Notes: a model not told the origin generated them from the sequence alone. 64,000 nucleotides of DNA from Aplidium turbinatum (GCA_918807975.1 OU964922.1:30368329-30432328); one strand, 5' to 3'. Shown: positions 1 to 11,961, numbered from the stretch's first letter. Numbers and translations: made by a program.

Positions 1-75
1 AAGACACAGACGCATGCTCATCAGCGGTGTCGAACCGATGCCCTTTCGAACGCCACATTGGGCTATGCAACTGAC
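1..75 (-). repeat. tRNA-derived SINE fragment (family B)
   Basis: On the minus strand this reads a decayed A-box region followed by a B-box-like GGTTCGACACCGC and the tail word GCATGCGTCTGTGTCTT. The same head and tail recur at 29195-29275, 31114-31290, 33958-34056 and inside the 52-54 kb repeats. It is cut by the window edge. Confidence 0.5.
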
Positions 76-122
76 AGCCAAAAAAGTTGATAGTTTAATA
101 ATCTCATGGAGGTCTTCTCCAG

Positions 123-3100
123 GTTCCGCATCTGCCTCAGTCAGTTGGTAGCAACGGTAGTTTGGAGAGCGGAGAAAACACGACTCCAGATAGCTCGGAC
201 CTCAGCAGCACTCCGGCCTGGCTACAAAAAGAGCTGGAGGATGCGAGGAGGGACCAGGTAGGATTTTTTGCGAATTTGAGAAGTCTCAAAAAGCTTCCTC
301 AGTCGTAACTTTGATAGAGAGTCACTTTGTTATCATACAATCCTTTACAGTAATCAAGCAACGCCACAGAACTGGCGTTGAAGTCAATATCTTCTGCTTG
401 TGTTCAATGATAACAATCTCAAGCGGTGTGGTGTTACTTGGTTTTGCATCCTTCTAGATTTCTGTTTAAAGGATGACTTTATATGACTCTTCCATGAGGT
501 TTGCGATAGTCCTTGTCATACTGCAGAAACAACAGATACGAAAGGGATTATGGTAACTTTTAACGCTCTGGCGTTTCAAGCACCCAAGCGTGTTCAAAAC
601 TCGTGGAAACTTTCAAGCGCTTTCATGATGTAAAATCATGTCTGTTGATGGTTGAAAGGCATACGACTGGTCGGCATACGAATGCAAACCTGTGGACTGA
701 TGCTTGAAACCTGCGGTTAATTAGAATTCATATATTTATGCGAACTTTCACTAAACTCTGACTCTGGGTCTCTTTTGAAAAGCTTTTGGTTCGCATGCTT
801 GATAATACAATAGAATCCGCTTAAGAAACTTACCTCGGTGTTGAGCCATTTTTAATATAATGAGCGGTGAATGCCATAAGCATTCCATCGTAAAAGATGA
901 CAAAAAGCGGTGGCAGATGACCAACACTAGCCCCTTGGATTGTGATGAGCGGAAGCTGAGGATGTGACTTGCCAGACCCCAAACAGAAAGAAAGCAGAAA
1001 ATTAGATCTGGATGAATGGATTTATGATTTGTGGATTTATTAAGCGGATTCTACAGTACTTTGAAAGGGGTTCGTGATAACACAAAGGTCACCGACCGGG
1101 GATTCATTTTCATGTGAACATGGTAATGTTCCAAACTTACTGTCTAGCTTTGATTTGCAGAAGGAGGCAAAGATTCCACCCACCTCAAAGCCAGCTTTCA
1201 CCAACACGGCCAAGTACGCTTTTATTTTCTGTTTTAGCTTTTTAATCCATTAAAGACAGATCGTTCACTGACAATTTACTGATTGTATGTTTATTTTTAA
1301 ACATTGTACCAGTGTGTATTTGTCCTGTTCATCTAACGCCATTTCACAGCTAGTTGAGTTAGGTTAAAGTTGCTTTTACTTACCACAAAACAACTTTGCT
1401 CTTTCAGAAGTACCAAACTAGTCAAGCAATCGCCGAAATTTCCAACTTTGACAAAATCCAGGTACTTTATAAGTCGACAAATTTATCTTTGAAATCGTAT
1501 CAGCATCCCAAACACTTGATATGAAAACAAAACGATTTTGTTGCATTCAGGTTAAATTTAAAGACATAATAGCTTAGTTTTCTTCAAGCCTGAGCGTTCC
1601 ACATTTTTTTGCGTAGCCAGTATTCGAATCCTGCTCCACAAATCAGTAACCGCGTTCTTAACTCTCCATTTCTGTTGTTGGCAAATTTCAACCTTCGTTA
1701 TTAACGCAGGGTGCCTCGAAAAGTGTCGTCTGCCATGTCCGACTCAAGTTCCGACTCGAGCGCTCACGGCCAATTGACAGTTGAGGTGAGCTTGATCATT
1801 GGTTTGAATGTGCTTCACAAGTAACTCTTTTAAGATGACAAAAATTTGAAGACATACTGCCAGCTTGACTTTGCTTTTTGACGTTACGAATAGAAGATGT
1901 TGTCGTCACTTCGTCGGATCACCTTAATTTTCGTTTATTTTTTATACGGTTAAGATGGGAAGCAATGTTGACTTAAAATTATTTCATAAAGTTCACAATA
2001 TAAATGTATATTTTAAAACAAATAACTCAAACTCAACATGTTTATAATTATGCACATATTCTCATTTGGAGGAAACTGTTTTTATGTTTTCCAATAGTCC
2101 GCTTCAAAGCCGCATCGATTAAACACCGATACAACCAGAGGCAGCACAGTGTCTTCAAGGCGCTCGCCACAGCCAAAGAAGAACAATCGCTTACAACCGG
2201 ATAGATGTGAGTCGTGGGTTTTCTGGCCGCGTGTTGATACATTTGTTGTGCTGCAATAATCTAGATAACAAAATCCGTCATTTTTACATTGATTCATCGT
2301 CTGCAGACGTTGAATCAATGTAAAAATGACTGGCTTTGCAGTCTGAACAGTGAACACGCTACGATATCCACGGACATTGTGATATGATATCATCCAACAT
2401 TCATATCATTGATGTCATCCTCTTATCATAGCGATGGAAAGACACAGACTTTACCAACGTGCGAGCTTGTTGTATGATAATACTTAAAGGCTGTTGTGAT
2501 TTTGATTGCAAATGTAAGTGGTTATAACTCATGCGCAAAGTAGTAGATTAATGAGTAACCTTGGAATCGTTCAACTTTAGAATCATGTGCGTATGCATGA
2601 TTACACCTTGAATAGATTAGATATAAGCTCTGTACCGTTTGCGCATTCAGTTTTCTTTGGAATTATTTTCCAAATTTTGATGTCGATATCTGCTCATTGT
2701 TCCTGGTTTTGATTGATCGACGTTTTCTAATAATAACTGCTCTTTCTCTTGCAATGTATTTGTTTAGCCCCAGTACGACGATCATCTACTGGAAAATCTC
2801 CTATCCGCAGCCCGGCACGTTTAAGTCAAGAATTAGACAGGTACGCCGCAGTTGCACAACGTGAAAATGTGGAGTTTTGCTATTACTGTATTTAAATCAG
2901 AGGAGTCGGGCGAAAATTATACTACTTTGACTGCGACTCCTCAGTTTATAACTGGCCGATGTTTGGGCGGGAGTCAAGCAGCCACTTGATAGATTCGTCA
3001 TCCAATTCGCGCAGACCATTTGGCGTATGGTAGTTGGCGCAGTTGCAGGTGGTATGTTCTGCGGTTTGTTCCTCCTTGTCACACTCGCAGATCGCGGATG

Positions 3101-4552
3101 GAGCCATTCTCCATTTGTGTATGTTGGAGCAGAATAGCCGGTGCGCAAGCGGTTGAGCCATACCCAGGCCTTCCTTGGCAAAAGCATTCCGGTTGGGTGG
3201 GGGCCAGAGATAATATGTTGTTTCTGTTTGGTATCAAGTCGGAGTCGGCCTTTTTTTAACAACTCCGACTCTGGACACGCCAAAATCTCTTCAACTCCAC
3301 AACCCTGATTTAAATCAAGGTTGTGAAATTAAGAGGGAAGGATTTTGACTTCATAAAAATCGAAGTCGGTTCATAAAAACTTTTGGAGTCTGTTGTGTTT
3401 GTTTAAGTTACCAGTTACTTTGCCTTTTAAGTTCCGCGAAACTTCAGTTACATTTCAGTGTGGTTTAATTCCACATACATTTCAGCCTATAACTTTGCTA
3501 ATTTTTACCCCTTGGAAAGATATTTGCTAGAAATGGTATTTATTTCTTCACAAACCGGTATTTATTTGTCTTGTCGGCGAGTATCTACAAAAGTATTGTA
3601 CGAAAAGATTTTAGCACATCCGGAGTCGAAGTGAACCCGCAAACACACAAAATCGAAAATTTTGGCCCGATTTCTCGACCCTACTTTTTACTGTGTGGGC
3701 GCAAGTTGTTTTTTGCATCGTTTCAACGTTTATTGATTTGATTAGTTTTGTTTTTTGAATTTTTTTTATTCAGGCTTGTGCAAGAGAAACGACAGAGTGA
3801 TGCAACAATAGAGAAACTAAAAAGAGACCATCAAGAGATGCTGAGCAAAATAGAGAATCATGAAAGAGAAAAACACGAACAAGAAAAGAAAATGAGAGAC
3901 GAAATCTCGATGTTGAAAGAAGAACTTACAGTGATGATGAAACAGCAGGTAATGGCCCAATAAAAAAATCAGTCATTTTTTACATCGATTTAACGTCTGC
4001 AGACGTAGAATTTATAAAAAAGCGACTGATTTGGTGGCTAGCTATAAAAGAAATGCATGTTTAACTATTCTTCTTCAACAGATTGATCATGTTTGATCAG
4101 CTCTGATCTCCCTTATGAACTGCCTCCATTTTGTTCTGTCTTGTTTTTATTAGTGCTTCCGGCATGCTTTTTATTCCTGTAATTTGCTTGATATTGTCAA
4201 AATATTTTATTTTTTGCCGTCCTTTTGTTCGTTTGCCTTGAACCATCCCAGTCAAAATTGAATTTTCCAACGAGTTGCTTCTTGCTATGTGTCCGAAATA
4301 TCTCAATTTTCTAAGGTTAATGTTGTTCAGGCTCCATTTATCGTTTATTTGTTGCAAAAAATGAAAGTTACGCCTGTGGTCTAAATCATTTAAGTGTACT
4401 TGGTTAGCCGAATGTTGAATAAAGAAAAGAAACTTGCACCCCCCCCCCCCCCCCCGCCTGATCTAAACCATTTCTTTCTGTTCTTGCAGATCGAAGGCAC
4501 TAAGCGCTCCAACGATCGATCAGTACAAAGCAAGATCTGCACCATCCAATGA
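123..4552 (+). CDS. 3' part of an unrecognised coiled-coil protein gene (8 exons)
   Basis: Eight exons with GT-AG borders join in one frame: 123-257, 1161-1213, 1408-1461, 1710-1785, 2098-2206, 2768-2840, 3774-3948, 4490-4552 (738 nt, 245 codons plus TGA). Phases match at every junction, which is the main evidence. The N-terminal side lies before the window. The protein begins here with a Ser/Thr/Gly-rich stretch ending in WLQKELEDARRDQ, continues as a basic Ser/Pro/Lys/Arg-rich linker (SSTGKSPIRSPARLS), then a charged heptad-like segment (RLVQEKRQSDATIEKLKRD onward, about 60 residues, no Pro) that should form a coiled coil. It ends KICTIQ, which fits a CaaX prenylation box with X=Q (farnesyl type), by inference only. 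I do not recognise the family; scaffold or cytoskeleton-associated proteins have this composition. Introns carry a LINE fragment and two foldback MITE copies. Confidence 0.72.
2261..2346. mobile_element. Palindromic foldback MITE, copy 1
   Basis: Almost perfect inverted repeat centred on GTCTGCAGAC: left arm ...CATTTTTACATTGATTCA, right arm TGAATCAATGTAAAAATG.... It lies in an intron of the 5' gene. Same family as copies near 3960, 4813, 29697, 31904, 36721, 41168, 41424, 48309 and 56681. Full copies end in CCAGACAGCAAATC-type terminal repeats. Confidence 0.8.
2897..3300 (-). pseudogene. LINE reverse-transcriptase C-terminal fragment
   Basis: Minus-strand translation gives GPHPTGMLLPRKAWVWLNRL, then after a frame change HKWRMAPSAICECD, KEEQTAEHT and PNGLRELDDESIKWLL. 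This is the Cys/His-containing C-terminal region found after the reverse transcriptase in several non-LTR retrotransposons (typically C-x-C...QTxxH...C). A second related fragment sits at 27290-27720 ([13 protein letters not shown]). The frame change and lack of upstream domains mark a dead 5'-truncated copy within an intron. Confidence 0.7.
3960..4040. mobile_element. Palindromic foldback MITE, copy 2 (diverged)
   Basis: AATCAGTCATTTTTTACATC ... GTCTGCAGAC ... GCGACTGATTTGG: same plan as the other foldback copies, with mismatches in the right arm. It sits immediately after the donor site of the coiled-coil exon ending at 3948. Confidence 0.7.
4097..4357 (-). pseudogene. RTE-type LINE C-terminal stub
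   Basis: An 86-codon minus-strand frame contains RKLRYFGHIARSNSLENSIL, GKRTKGRQKIKYFDNIKQ and a charged end. This matches the end of the fragment at 11214-11867 (KLKYFGHMIRNNSIQTQLLE, GKRNRGRPPRIWTNDIEDW), the typical post-RT region of RTE/BovB-like LINEs. No catalytic RT motif is present, so it is a truncated 3' relic in the last intron of the 5' gene. Confidence 0.65.
4438..4455. repeat. Poly-C tract
   Basis: An uninterrupted run of about 17 C lies just upstream of the pyrimidine tract and acceptor (TTCTTGCAG) of the terminal exon at 4490. Confidence 0.85.
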
Positions 4553-4812
4553 CTCGTTTCGATATCATCTCTTTACGTCTCTTCAACGTGTTTCGATATT
4601 TTTTCAAGGATTAACTCCTTTAATAGTGATTTCCCTTCGCTTCAAAGGCAAGATTCGATGTGGAGTTAATTAAACAAGTTGTGATTTTTAAAACATTTTT
4701 GAAAACTTTTTTGTATTTTTTATCCATTGAGATTTTTACAAGATATCAACAGTTTCTTTTTTAACGAACTGCTGACGAAAAGTAACCAATGTTTTGCTTT
4801 AAATGTTGCCAT

Positions 4813-4882
4813 GCCAGGCAACATTGATTCAACGTCTACAGACGTTGAATCAATGTAAAAAGTGATTGATTTGCTGACTGGG
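4813..4882. mobile_element. Palindromic foldback MITE, copy 3
   Basis: AACATTGATTCAACGTC - TACA - GACGTTGAATCAATGTAAA, then GATTGATTTGCTGACTGGG as the right terminus. The left outer arm is decayed. It lies 260 bp past the stop codon of the 5' gene, so it may be inside its 3' UTR. Confidence 0.75.
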
Positions 4883-6714
4883 TAATTTTCCTCGATCCTG
4901 TATTGGTTTGCAATGTAACTTCAACAATAGTTTCAATCTCAGTTACAGGTGTAGTTGCATCAACAGTATTTTCATGTGTTTTAACTACCACTGCGACTCC
5001 AGCCAGTCTTAGTTCATTTTATGTTCCGTGTCATCTTCACGCATAATATTTTTTTATATCATTCTTCATAATCTGCATTCGTTCGTTCTGTCCACTTTTT
5101 TTCAAATGCGAGTTTTATTTTTGCCATGCTTGGGTTTTGTTGCAAATATTCCTCGTCTATTTCAAGCGCTCATTTCATGTAAATGCTTTGTCAGCAACAT
5201 ACGCGCGCACACACACACATATATGCGGATTTAGGCTATATGCATTTGCATAAAGCACAAAAACATTGAGGCTGAAATACTTTTTCTTCATTAAATTTTC
5301 AAACTGTTGTTTTCATATTTTGTAAAGTACAGGTGCTTCCAATTATTTTTCCAACAAAGCAACGGAATTGATGCAAACCTCGATTGTTGCAATTGACGTC
5401 TTGTTTTTTGGTCAGCGTCTCGCGTGCAAAGACGAAAATTATTTCTTCAAGATGTCTATGGATCAAGGTCTCTTGGCGTCGCAGCTTTCACATTATCTTC
5501 TCACATTATGCTACGTCTTCATTCGTTGATCATAATTTTTCTTTTGCGATGCTTTTTTGCTTGTTCTCATTGTATACTTGCGTATCCAGTTGGTAAAACC
5601 AACACTGCAATTTTTCTATCGACAGGTGCTGTCTATCGACAAAATGGGAAACCAATGTTTACTTTGATTAGTTTTTATTTCTTTTTGGCGCTATTGGCTA
5701 CACCCTTTCGTGTGGTTCATTTGTGATTTTCCAAAGTTAATTTTCTGTCAAAGCTTTTGTGTTGCCAGATGTGGAGAGTGCCACACGTTGCAACTCCTGA
5801 AAGTTTGTTTTTTCCCTGTTCATCGCAGTTTTTCATGATGTCATGTTTTGATGATGTCACTGTGTATTATGCTTTTTTACCTCAAGACTTTAATTTGAAT
5901 CTTTCACCAATAAATATGCAACGATTGTTTGTTGTCTAAAATTTAGGCCTTTTATCCAACGATTTGCAGCGGGATAATAGGCCTATTTAGCTGCTTTTGT
6001 TCCGAGTTGTGCATTTTGAATGCTTCCAGGAACCAAATGGCCAAACAACTAGTGAAGTGGAGTTTAAACTTTTCTTGTAACGATTGCCGTGAGATACTCC
6101 TTTTCTCCATCTAATTTTGTCCATCGCATCTGCGCGGAAGGGTTGACTATTAGGCCTAGTCCTCATACCCGTTGGTCGACGATGTCTTACATGCGAGTTG
6201 TTTTTGTTTTTTTGCGCAACGTTCAGTGTGCAAGGTAGATACCACTGCACCTTGCAGGTTTACATTTTTCCATATAAAGTGGAATTGTTACCTTACTCAT
6301 CATTAGTGCGTTTGCTCAGGGAGCCGTCTGCACACTCAACAGTTGCTACATACTCGGTAGGGAGGCCAGGAACTTACTCTGACCGAAGGGACCCACTGCG
6401 GTTGATAGTGCGTATAAAAAGGTTATTGGCTGCCTCAAGCTTATTTTATCTGATCACTCAGATAAGAGAAGTTTGTGGCTGTTTCATTATCATGACAGAA
6501 ACTTTCTACTAAATCCAATAAAGCGATTATTTGTAAGTAGGTAATTTAACAGTAGCCTATAGGTTAAGCTAGCTTGAATTTGTCACACAGGTTTGGCTAT
6601 GTAGCCCATTCGACAAGAACCGTAGCCTAAATTCCTAGGTAAGTCTACTCTACACATTGTGTTTGCAATGAGTTTACAGGGTCATCAATAACTTATAATT
6701 AACATTAGGCTACC
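4883..6714. other. Intergenic stretch, no gene recognised
   Basis: Open frames here are short and show no family I know, no paired splice sites and no protein-like composition. A (CA)n run lies near 5208. A TATA-like CGTATAAAAAGG at about 6411 and AATAAA at about 6518 form a promoter/poly(A)-like pair, which could be chance, a decayed promoter or a solo terminal repeat of an old element. I cannot define its ends. Confidence 0.4.
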
Positions 6715-6994
6715 GGTACCGTACAAAAGATCCAATTCCAAAGGTGGCCTATGGAACCATGTCCAAAGTTCTCAAGAAGGATTTGAAGATGAGCTCATTC
6801 AAACACACGAAGAAACAGTTGTTAAATGCCAATACCATTTAGAAACGTCTCTCTAAAGCCAGAATTCTGCTCTCACGCATTGAAGGAGGAGGCACGCTGC
6901 CAAACCTTGTGTTCAGCGATGAAAAAAAAATTGTCCAAAATCATTTTAACAGTCAGAACTCAGAATGATCGTGTTTACGGTGTTTGGTCTAGAG

Positions 6995-9925
6995 CAGTGG
7001 CGCCGGCAGGGGGGGCAGGCGGGGCAGCTGCCCCCCCAATGTTTTGGGCATCATCTTTTTAATTTTTTTTTTTTTTATTAATACATATTAATATTTTTTT
7101 TTAATATTTGGATTCCAACCTCAAGTATGTCAACTCAAGTTGCAAGGGGGGTGGGGGGGGGTAAAAGCTCTTTCTTTAAAAAAAAGTATGGAAAACCTTG
7201 ATGACTAAATTGTAGCCTACAGTAGATAAAAAGATTTTCTACAGAAGCAAAGATATAGACTTTTTAAAGTTTTAACTAACGTCACATTGATGTAGAAACA
7301 TAACAACCTGTTAAATTTTTGATACCTCACACTTCCATGACTTCTTCCTCGCGCATTTTGGCATTGGTAGCTTACAGTGATTCTTTCACTTAAACAAAAT
7401 GTTTTGTTTCAGCAGTTTTGAGTTGTTCAATTCTTAAGTTGTAAAGGAGACTCAACTTCTCCAATATTTATCATTTATGTTTCTTCTTTAATCTCAGCAG
7501 AGTATAAAACTTGTAAAAGTTTTTCATCCATACGACGTCATGAATGGAATTATATCTCAAATCGGCGTAATGACGTGACATCATCTAAACATTTTACCGA
7601 ATAATAAATTAACAAATTCGATCGTCAAAAGTGGTTTGGTAGTGGTACATATTACGTAATGAAAAAAATGTGATAAGGTTGGAAGACATTACGTCATGTA
7701 TTTTCAATAACTTACAAATTGAAGTTTAAAATTTATTCTTTCGTTCATAGTCGTAACTCGTAATCCACCTTCAACGCGGTAGGCCTACTACAAAGAACAA
7801 TTTTCGATAAGGGGGGCATCAACAAGTAATCGACATGACTTTTAACCCTTAGAAAGTTGGGCTCCTGGAGTCTTGCTCAGTTTGGGGGGGGGTGGCTGTC
7901 GATTCTTCTTATGCTTTAGGAGTGATATCTCTGTTATTTTGGCAAGGTTTCAAAATTTGGGATTCACTTTGTAAAATTATTCACGCTGAGCATATCCGAA
8001 AATTAAAACTATGTAAATTTTAGAACTGCTCATATAGGCCTAGGCCTACGTTGAAATGTTGAGGTCACTTATGAGTGTAATTTGTAGCGTGAGTTTACAC
8101 ATTATTTTTTGGTAGAGTAATGAAGAACGTGCATTGTAATGTTGTGATTAATTTTTTTTTTACATTATTTTACATACAGCCAATGCCCTTCACGCTGTGA
8201 AACAGTTAGGATTAACGAGACATGGGCCAAATTAATTACTTTCATCCAGCTGGTGGGAAAATGTTTCACAATAGAATATGAAATATTTCATAGGATGTGC
8301 TGAGAAATGCCTTATATCTTTCAATTTATAACCTTTATTCGCTCAAAATTTCAGCTCAATAGAGGTGAATAAAAGTTAGGAAAAGTCAAGAAATCTCGTA
8401 GTCGCAGCCTCAGTGGTTTTAGAGATACAACTGTTGATACAAAAAAGTTGAATTGACAGTCCCCCCCCCCAACCTTCAAAGGGTTTGCTTTGACTCAACA
8501 GATCTATGCCTTAAGGTTTACGTCAGCTCCGGAGATCATTAAAATATAAGGTTGTCATCTTCAGTGCAACAAGACCATTGATTGATTGGTTTAGTGAGGA
8601 TTGGTAGTCCCATTGCTTTTATTTTGAGTGATCATACTGATTTTCAATTTATTCCTACAAGACGTTACGTAATGAAAAAATATACAACTAAAGTTGGAAG
8701 ACATTACGTCATGTCTTTTCAATTCAAAATGAAGTTTAAAATTTATTCTTTTGTTCATAGTCGTAGGCCTAACTCGTAATCCTCCTTCAAAGCGATATTA
8801 CAAAGAACAATTTTCGATAAGGGGGGCATCAAGAATATGTCGACATGACTTTTAAGGTTTACGTCAGCCCCAGAGATCAGTAAAATATAAGGTTCTCATT
8901 ATCGTGATTGTAAGCCGCGGAAAAATTTTTTTCTAAAAAACAAATTCCCGGGAAGCTAAACATTTTTTCCAGCCCTGGTAGAAAACAAGAGAAATTAAAT
9001 AACATACCACTGACTTGCATGTCTTGCACCAGTGGCGTAGCCAAGGGAGGGGGGGTTCGGGGGTTTCAACTTTTCAAATTGAATTTACGGATGTTAATAC
9101 ATTGTTGACAAGAAAAGCTTTAGCCTATGATGTAATTTTTCGTCAAACTGTGCAAGGATGCAAGCCATCTGCAACTGCTGAGATCGCTTGTTCGATCTAG
9201 ATTAACATCTAAACAGCTATTCGTTATGCAAAACTTGAATATATCAGAAATAGCCTAAAGTAACTTCATTGTCTCAAAGCTTTTTGTTTGACACTCATCA
9301 AGATGTAGGCTATGACCTCTAGTCCTCTACGACGTTACATTTTCTAAACTTTGGGTTGACTTCAGAGCATAAAAGTTAGTGACTTAGGCTACCGGAATAA
9401 GATCGCTTTTTGAATCAACCAAGGAGAAAATTGATAAATAATAAAACTGTAATAATCTAGCAAAAAAAAGCAATCAACCTATGTCTCTAAAACAAAGTTT
9501 GCCTAATTTTAAACGAAACTGCATTAAAAAAGAGCGAGTTTTGCCAATACCAAACATTCAAATATCTCAGTCTGGAATTAGCAACAAGAAAACATAGAGA
9601 CTTGGCTTTATTTCCAAAAAATGCCAAAGAAAACATGATCTTATTCTTTTGCTATGCCACCGGACAGCACCATTTTACAGAAATATTCATACCCACAATT
9701 TTGTTGAAAATGCTCTCAGAATGCACCAAACTGAAAGTAATTTTTCAAAATTTTCTGGGGGAGGCCCCCCAGACCCCCGCTGCTAAGTGTCGCCTTCGGC
9801 GAACACGCCATCGGGCTGCGCCCGCCGGCTGTCAACACTTCCCTTTTCAAAATGTTTGATTACGCTACTGTCTTGCACTGTCAATATTTTGCCCCCCCAT
9901 TGTTGAAGGTCTGGCGGCGCCACTG
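6995..9925. mobile_element. hAT-like non-autonomous element inserted in the mariner relic
   Basis: Terminal inverted repeats CAGTGGCGCCGGC (6995) and GGCGGCGCCACTG (ends 9925). Flanks TCTAGAG (6988-6994) and TCAAGAG (9926-9932) are a probable target duplication with one mismatch. The transposase frame of the host relic resumes across it. Termini are G/C-run rich (GGGGGGGCAGG..., GCCCCCCCATTG). No transposase was recognised inside. An internal segment is duplicated: about 7625-7850 and 8650-8850 share GAAGTTTAAAATTTATTCTT and ACAAAGAACAATTTTCGATA followed by AGGGGGGCATCAA. It carries the nested element 9030-9870. Confidence 0.75.
9030..9870. mobile_element. hAT MITE nested in the element 6995-9925
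   Basis: Starts CAGTGGCGTAGCC and ends TTACGCTACTG (inverted). It is flanked by a perfect 8-bp duplication TCTTGCAC at 9022-9029 and 9871-9878. The 8-bp duplication plus CAGTGGCG-type ends identify the hAT superfamily. At 841 bp it has no recognisable transposase; the right end is G/C-rich (GGGGGAGGCCCCCCAGACCC). Confidence 0.88.
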
Positions 9926-10276
9926 TCAAGAGATAGAGACGTGGAACCCTAGTAGTCACTCGGAGACAAGGGGCGGCATCAGTGATGGTGTGGGCGGCAG
10001 CCATCGAATCAGGAAAGAGTCCATTGTTTTTGTGGATCAAGGAGTGAAATTGAACCAAGAAAACTACCGCAATGATATTGTTGAGGATTCATTGTTGCTT
10101 TGGGCAAAGAAACACTTCAAAAAACGTAGGCTAATTCATTGATCGTTCCAACAAGATTCTTTCCCTTCACATGGAGCTAAGAGAACTCAAAACTGGCTTT
10201 CAGCCAATAAGCCGTTCTTCATTTCCAAAGAAGAATGGCCTCCTTCATCCCCAGACCTGAACCCCCTAGAGTAGAA

Positions 10277-11170
10277 CTAAACACACGTTTAATTTTCATG
10301 GATAACTTAAATCAAAATTTCAAACCTTAAATTATTTTATTGCTTTTATTTGATCACAAAATAATGCATTTACAAAATGCATGAGAAAAGCTTAGAATAA
10401 ATTAAGTGTGTTATTTGCTGCTTTTTCAAAGATTTGCTTGCTTACCTTTTATTCATGGTTTTCTAAATGTTCAATAGTTTTCATACTGAAGGCGTATTTT
10501 TATGAAATGTTTACAGATAGGCTACGCAGTGACTTCTTTAAGTTGATAAGAACATTGAAAAAACAATAATAGTCCCTCAATTCTCTTATCATAGCATTAA
10601 TGTCCTCAGAAGCTTTCTATAAAACGACATTTTTTAAGCACTACAATGATATGTTGCACATGTCATCCAAGTGACCTCTTACGTCTTGTCTTTTTGTTTT
10701 TTTGTGTTTTGGTTTTACTATGGACAACCTTGTCTGATACAAATATATAAATAAAAAAATAAATAAAATATAAAAAGCGTGTTCAGTAGGCTATGTTCTG
10801 TTAAGCAACGCTGTGATGCAGAGCCCGGCAGAAAGAAAATCAAAAAAAAATCGCTGAAGCGGCAAAGGAGAGTTTTTCTTTGGCACAAAAGGCAAAGTTG
10901 CCAGTTCTGGGAAGTTAGGCTGATTTTGTTTCGAAGTTGCGAAAAAATTTGAGCAGTCACGGTTTTTTTGTTGGTTGATATTGTACAGTTTATTTTTATT
11001 TTAAAACAAATTTCACCAAATAAAAACTAATTTTAGGTAAAGATTTTTCTTTCCTTTTTTTTACTGTAATTTGTGCGACCATCAAAATGTTAGGTTGCAT
11101 TGAAATTATAAATGATTGGTCTACTTTTCAGTGGCATTTGAGCTGGAAATATAAAAATATGATTATATAA
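10277..11170. other. AT-rich intergenic stretch, nothing recognised
   Basis: No exon-like segments. The short minus-strand frame at 10718-10960 is low-complexity and matches no family I know. Simple AT repeats (ATATAAATATGATT units) begin near 11145 just before the LINE fragment. Confidence 0.4.
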
Positions 11171-11179
11171 ATATGATTA

Positions 11180-11895
11180 TATAAATATGATATATATAAA
11201 AATATAATAAACTATGATTATTACAAGAAAAGAAAATGTACCAAGTTTAAATATTACCATTGGCGGAATGCTGGTCGAACAAGTCAAAAGCTTTACCTAT
11301 CTGGGACACACAATAACTGAAAATGGCAGATGCGATACAGAAATATTGAGACGAATAGAAATAGCAAGAAACAACTTCGTGAAAATGAAAAAGACATTAA
11401 CAACACGCAAAATTAACATCAACACTCGAAAACGAATTGCGAAATGCTATATATGGACTGCACTACTCTACAATGCAGAAACATGGACACTGTCATCACA
11501 AATGGTTAAACGACTTGAGGCATTTGAAATGTGGATTTATAGAAGAATGCTTAAAATTTCATGGAAGGATAAAATCACAAACAAAGATGTACTATCCAGA
11601 ATACAAACCAACATGGAAGTTCTACAAACAATTAAATCAAGAAAATTGAAATATTTTGGCCACATGATTCGCAATAATTCTATTCAAACACAACTACTAG
11701 AAGGAAAAATGAACGGCAAACGAAATAGGGGCAGACCACCAAGAATTTGGACTAATGATATTGAAGACTGGTCAGGACTTAACTACAAAACTGCAAAAGA
11801 AAAAGCTCAAAACAGAGAAACTTGGCGTCTCATTGCCTCCAACCCTCGACGAGAGGAAGGAACTTAATGATGATGATGATGATAAAAATTATGTG
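11180..11895 (+). mobile_element. RTE/BovB-like LINE, 5'-truncated 3' end
   Basis: A 217-codon frame (11214-11867) reads VKSFTYLGHTITENGRCDTE, RRIEIARNNFVKMKKTL, NAETWTLSSQMVKRLEAFEM, YRRMLKISWKDKITNKDVL, KLKYFGHMIRNNSIQ and GKRNRGRPPRIWTNDIEDW. This is the conserved region downstream of the RT fingers/palm in RTE-type non-LTR elements. The frame is uninterrupted, so the copy is fairly young, but endonuclease and RT catalytic core are missing (5' truncation usual for LINEs). It ends in a short (TGA)n microsatellite (TGATGATGATGATGAT) at 11868-11882, the type of 3' tail typical of RTE elements. Confidence 0.85.
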
Positions 11896-11961
11896 GCAAC
11901 ATTGACATAAAGGTATACAGAAAAAGATGGTTCCACTTCCAGACTCCAGTATAGACTAGAG

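Larger units (their letters stand above)
6715..10276 (+). pseudogene. Tc1/mariner (DD37E-type) transposase relic, split by an insertion
   Basis: Left part (about 6715-6994) reads VAYGTMSKVLKKDLK, then LPNLVFSDEKK and SQNDRVYGVWSR. Right part (9933-10276) resumes with RDVEP, then VFVDQGVKLNQENYRND, FQQDSFPSHGAKRTQNWL and EEWPPSSPDLNPLE. The FSDEK and FQQD aspartates and the glutamate of PDLNPLE match the IS630/Tc1/mariner catalytic triad; the last two are 37 residues apart. Stops and frame changes show it is dead. The interruption at 6995-9925 is a clean transposon insertion. Terminal repeats of the relic were not resolved. A plain DNA transposon, not a host gene. Confidence 0.82.

Noticed and set aside
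6300-6535. TATA-like box and AATAAA about 100 bp apart, as in a solo long terminal repeat
   Set aside because: No defined ends, no target duplication and no second copy in the window; could be chance.
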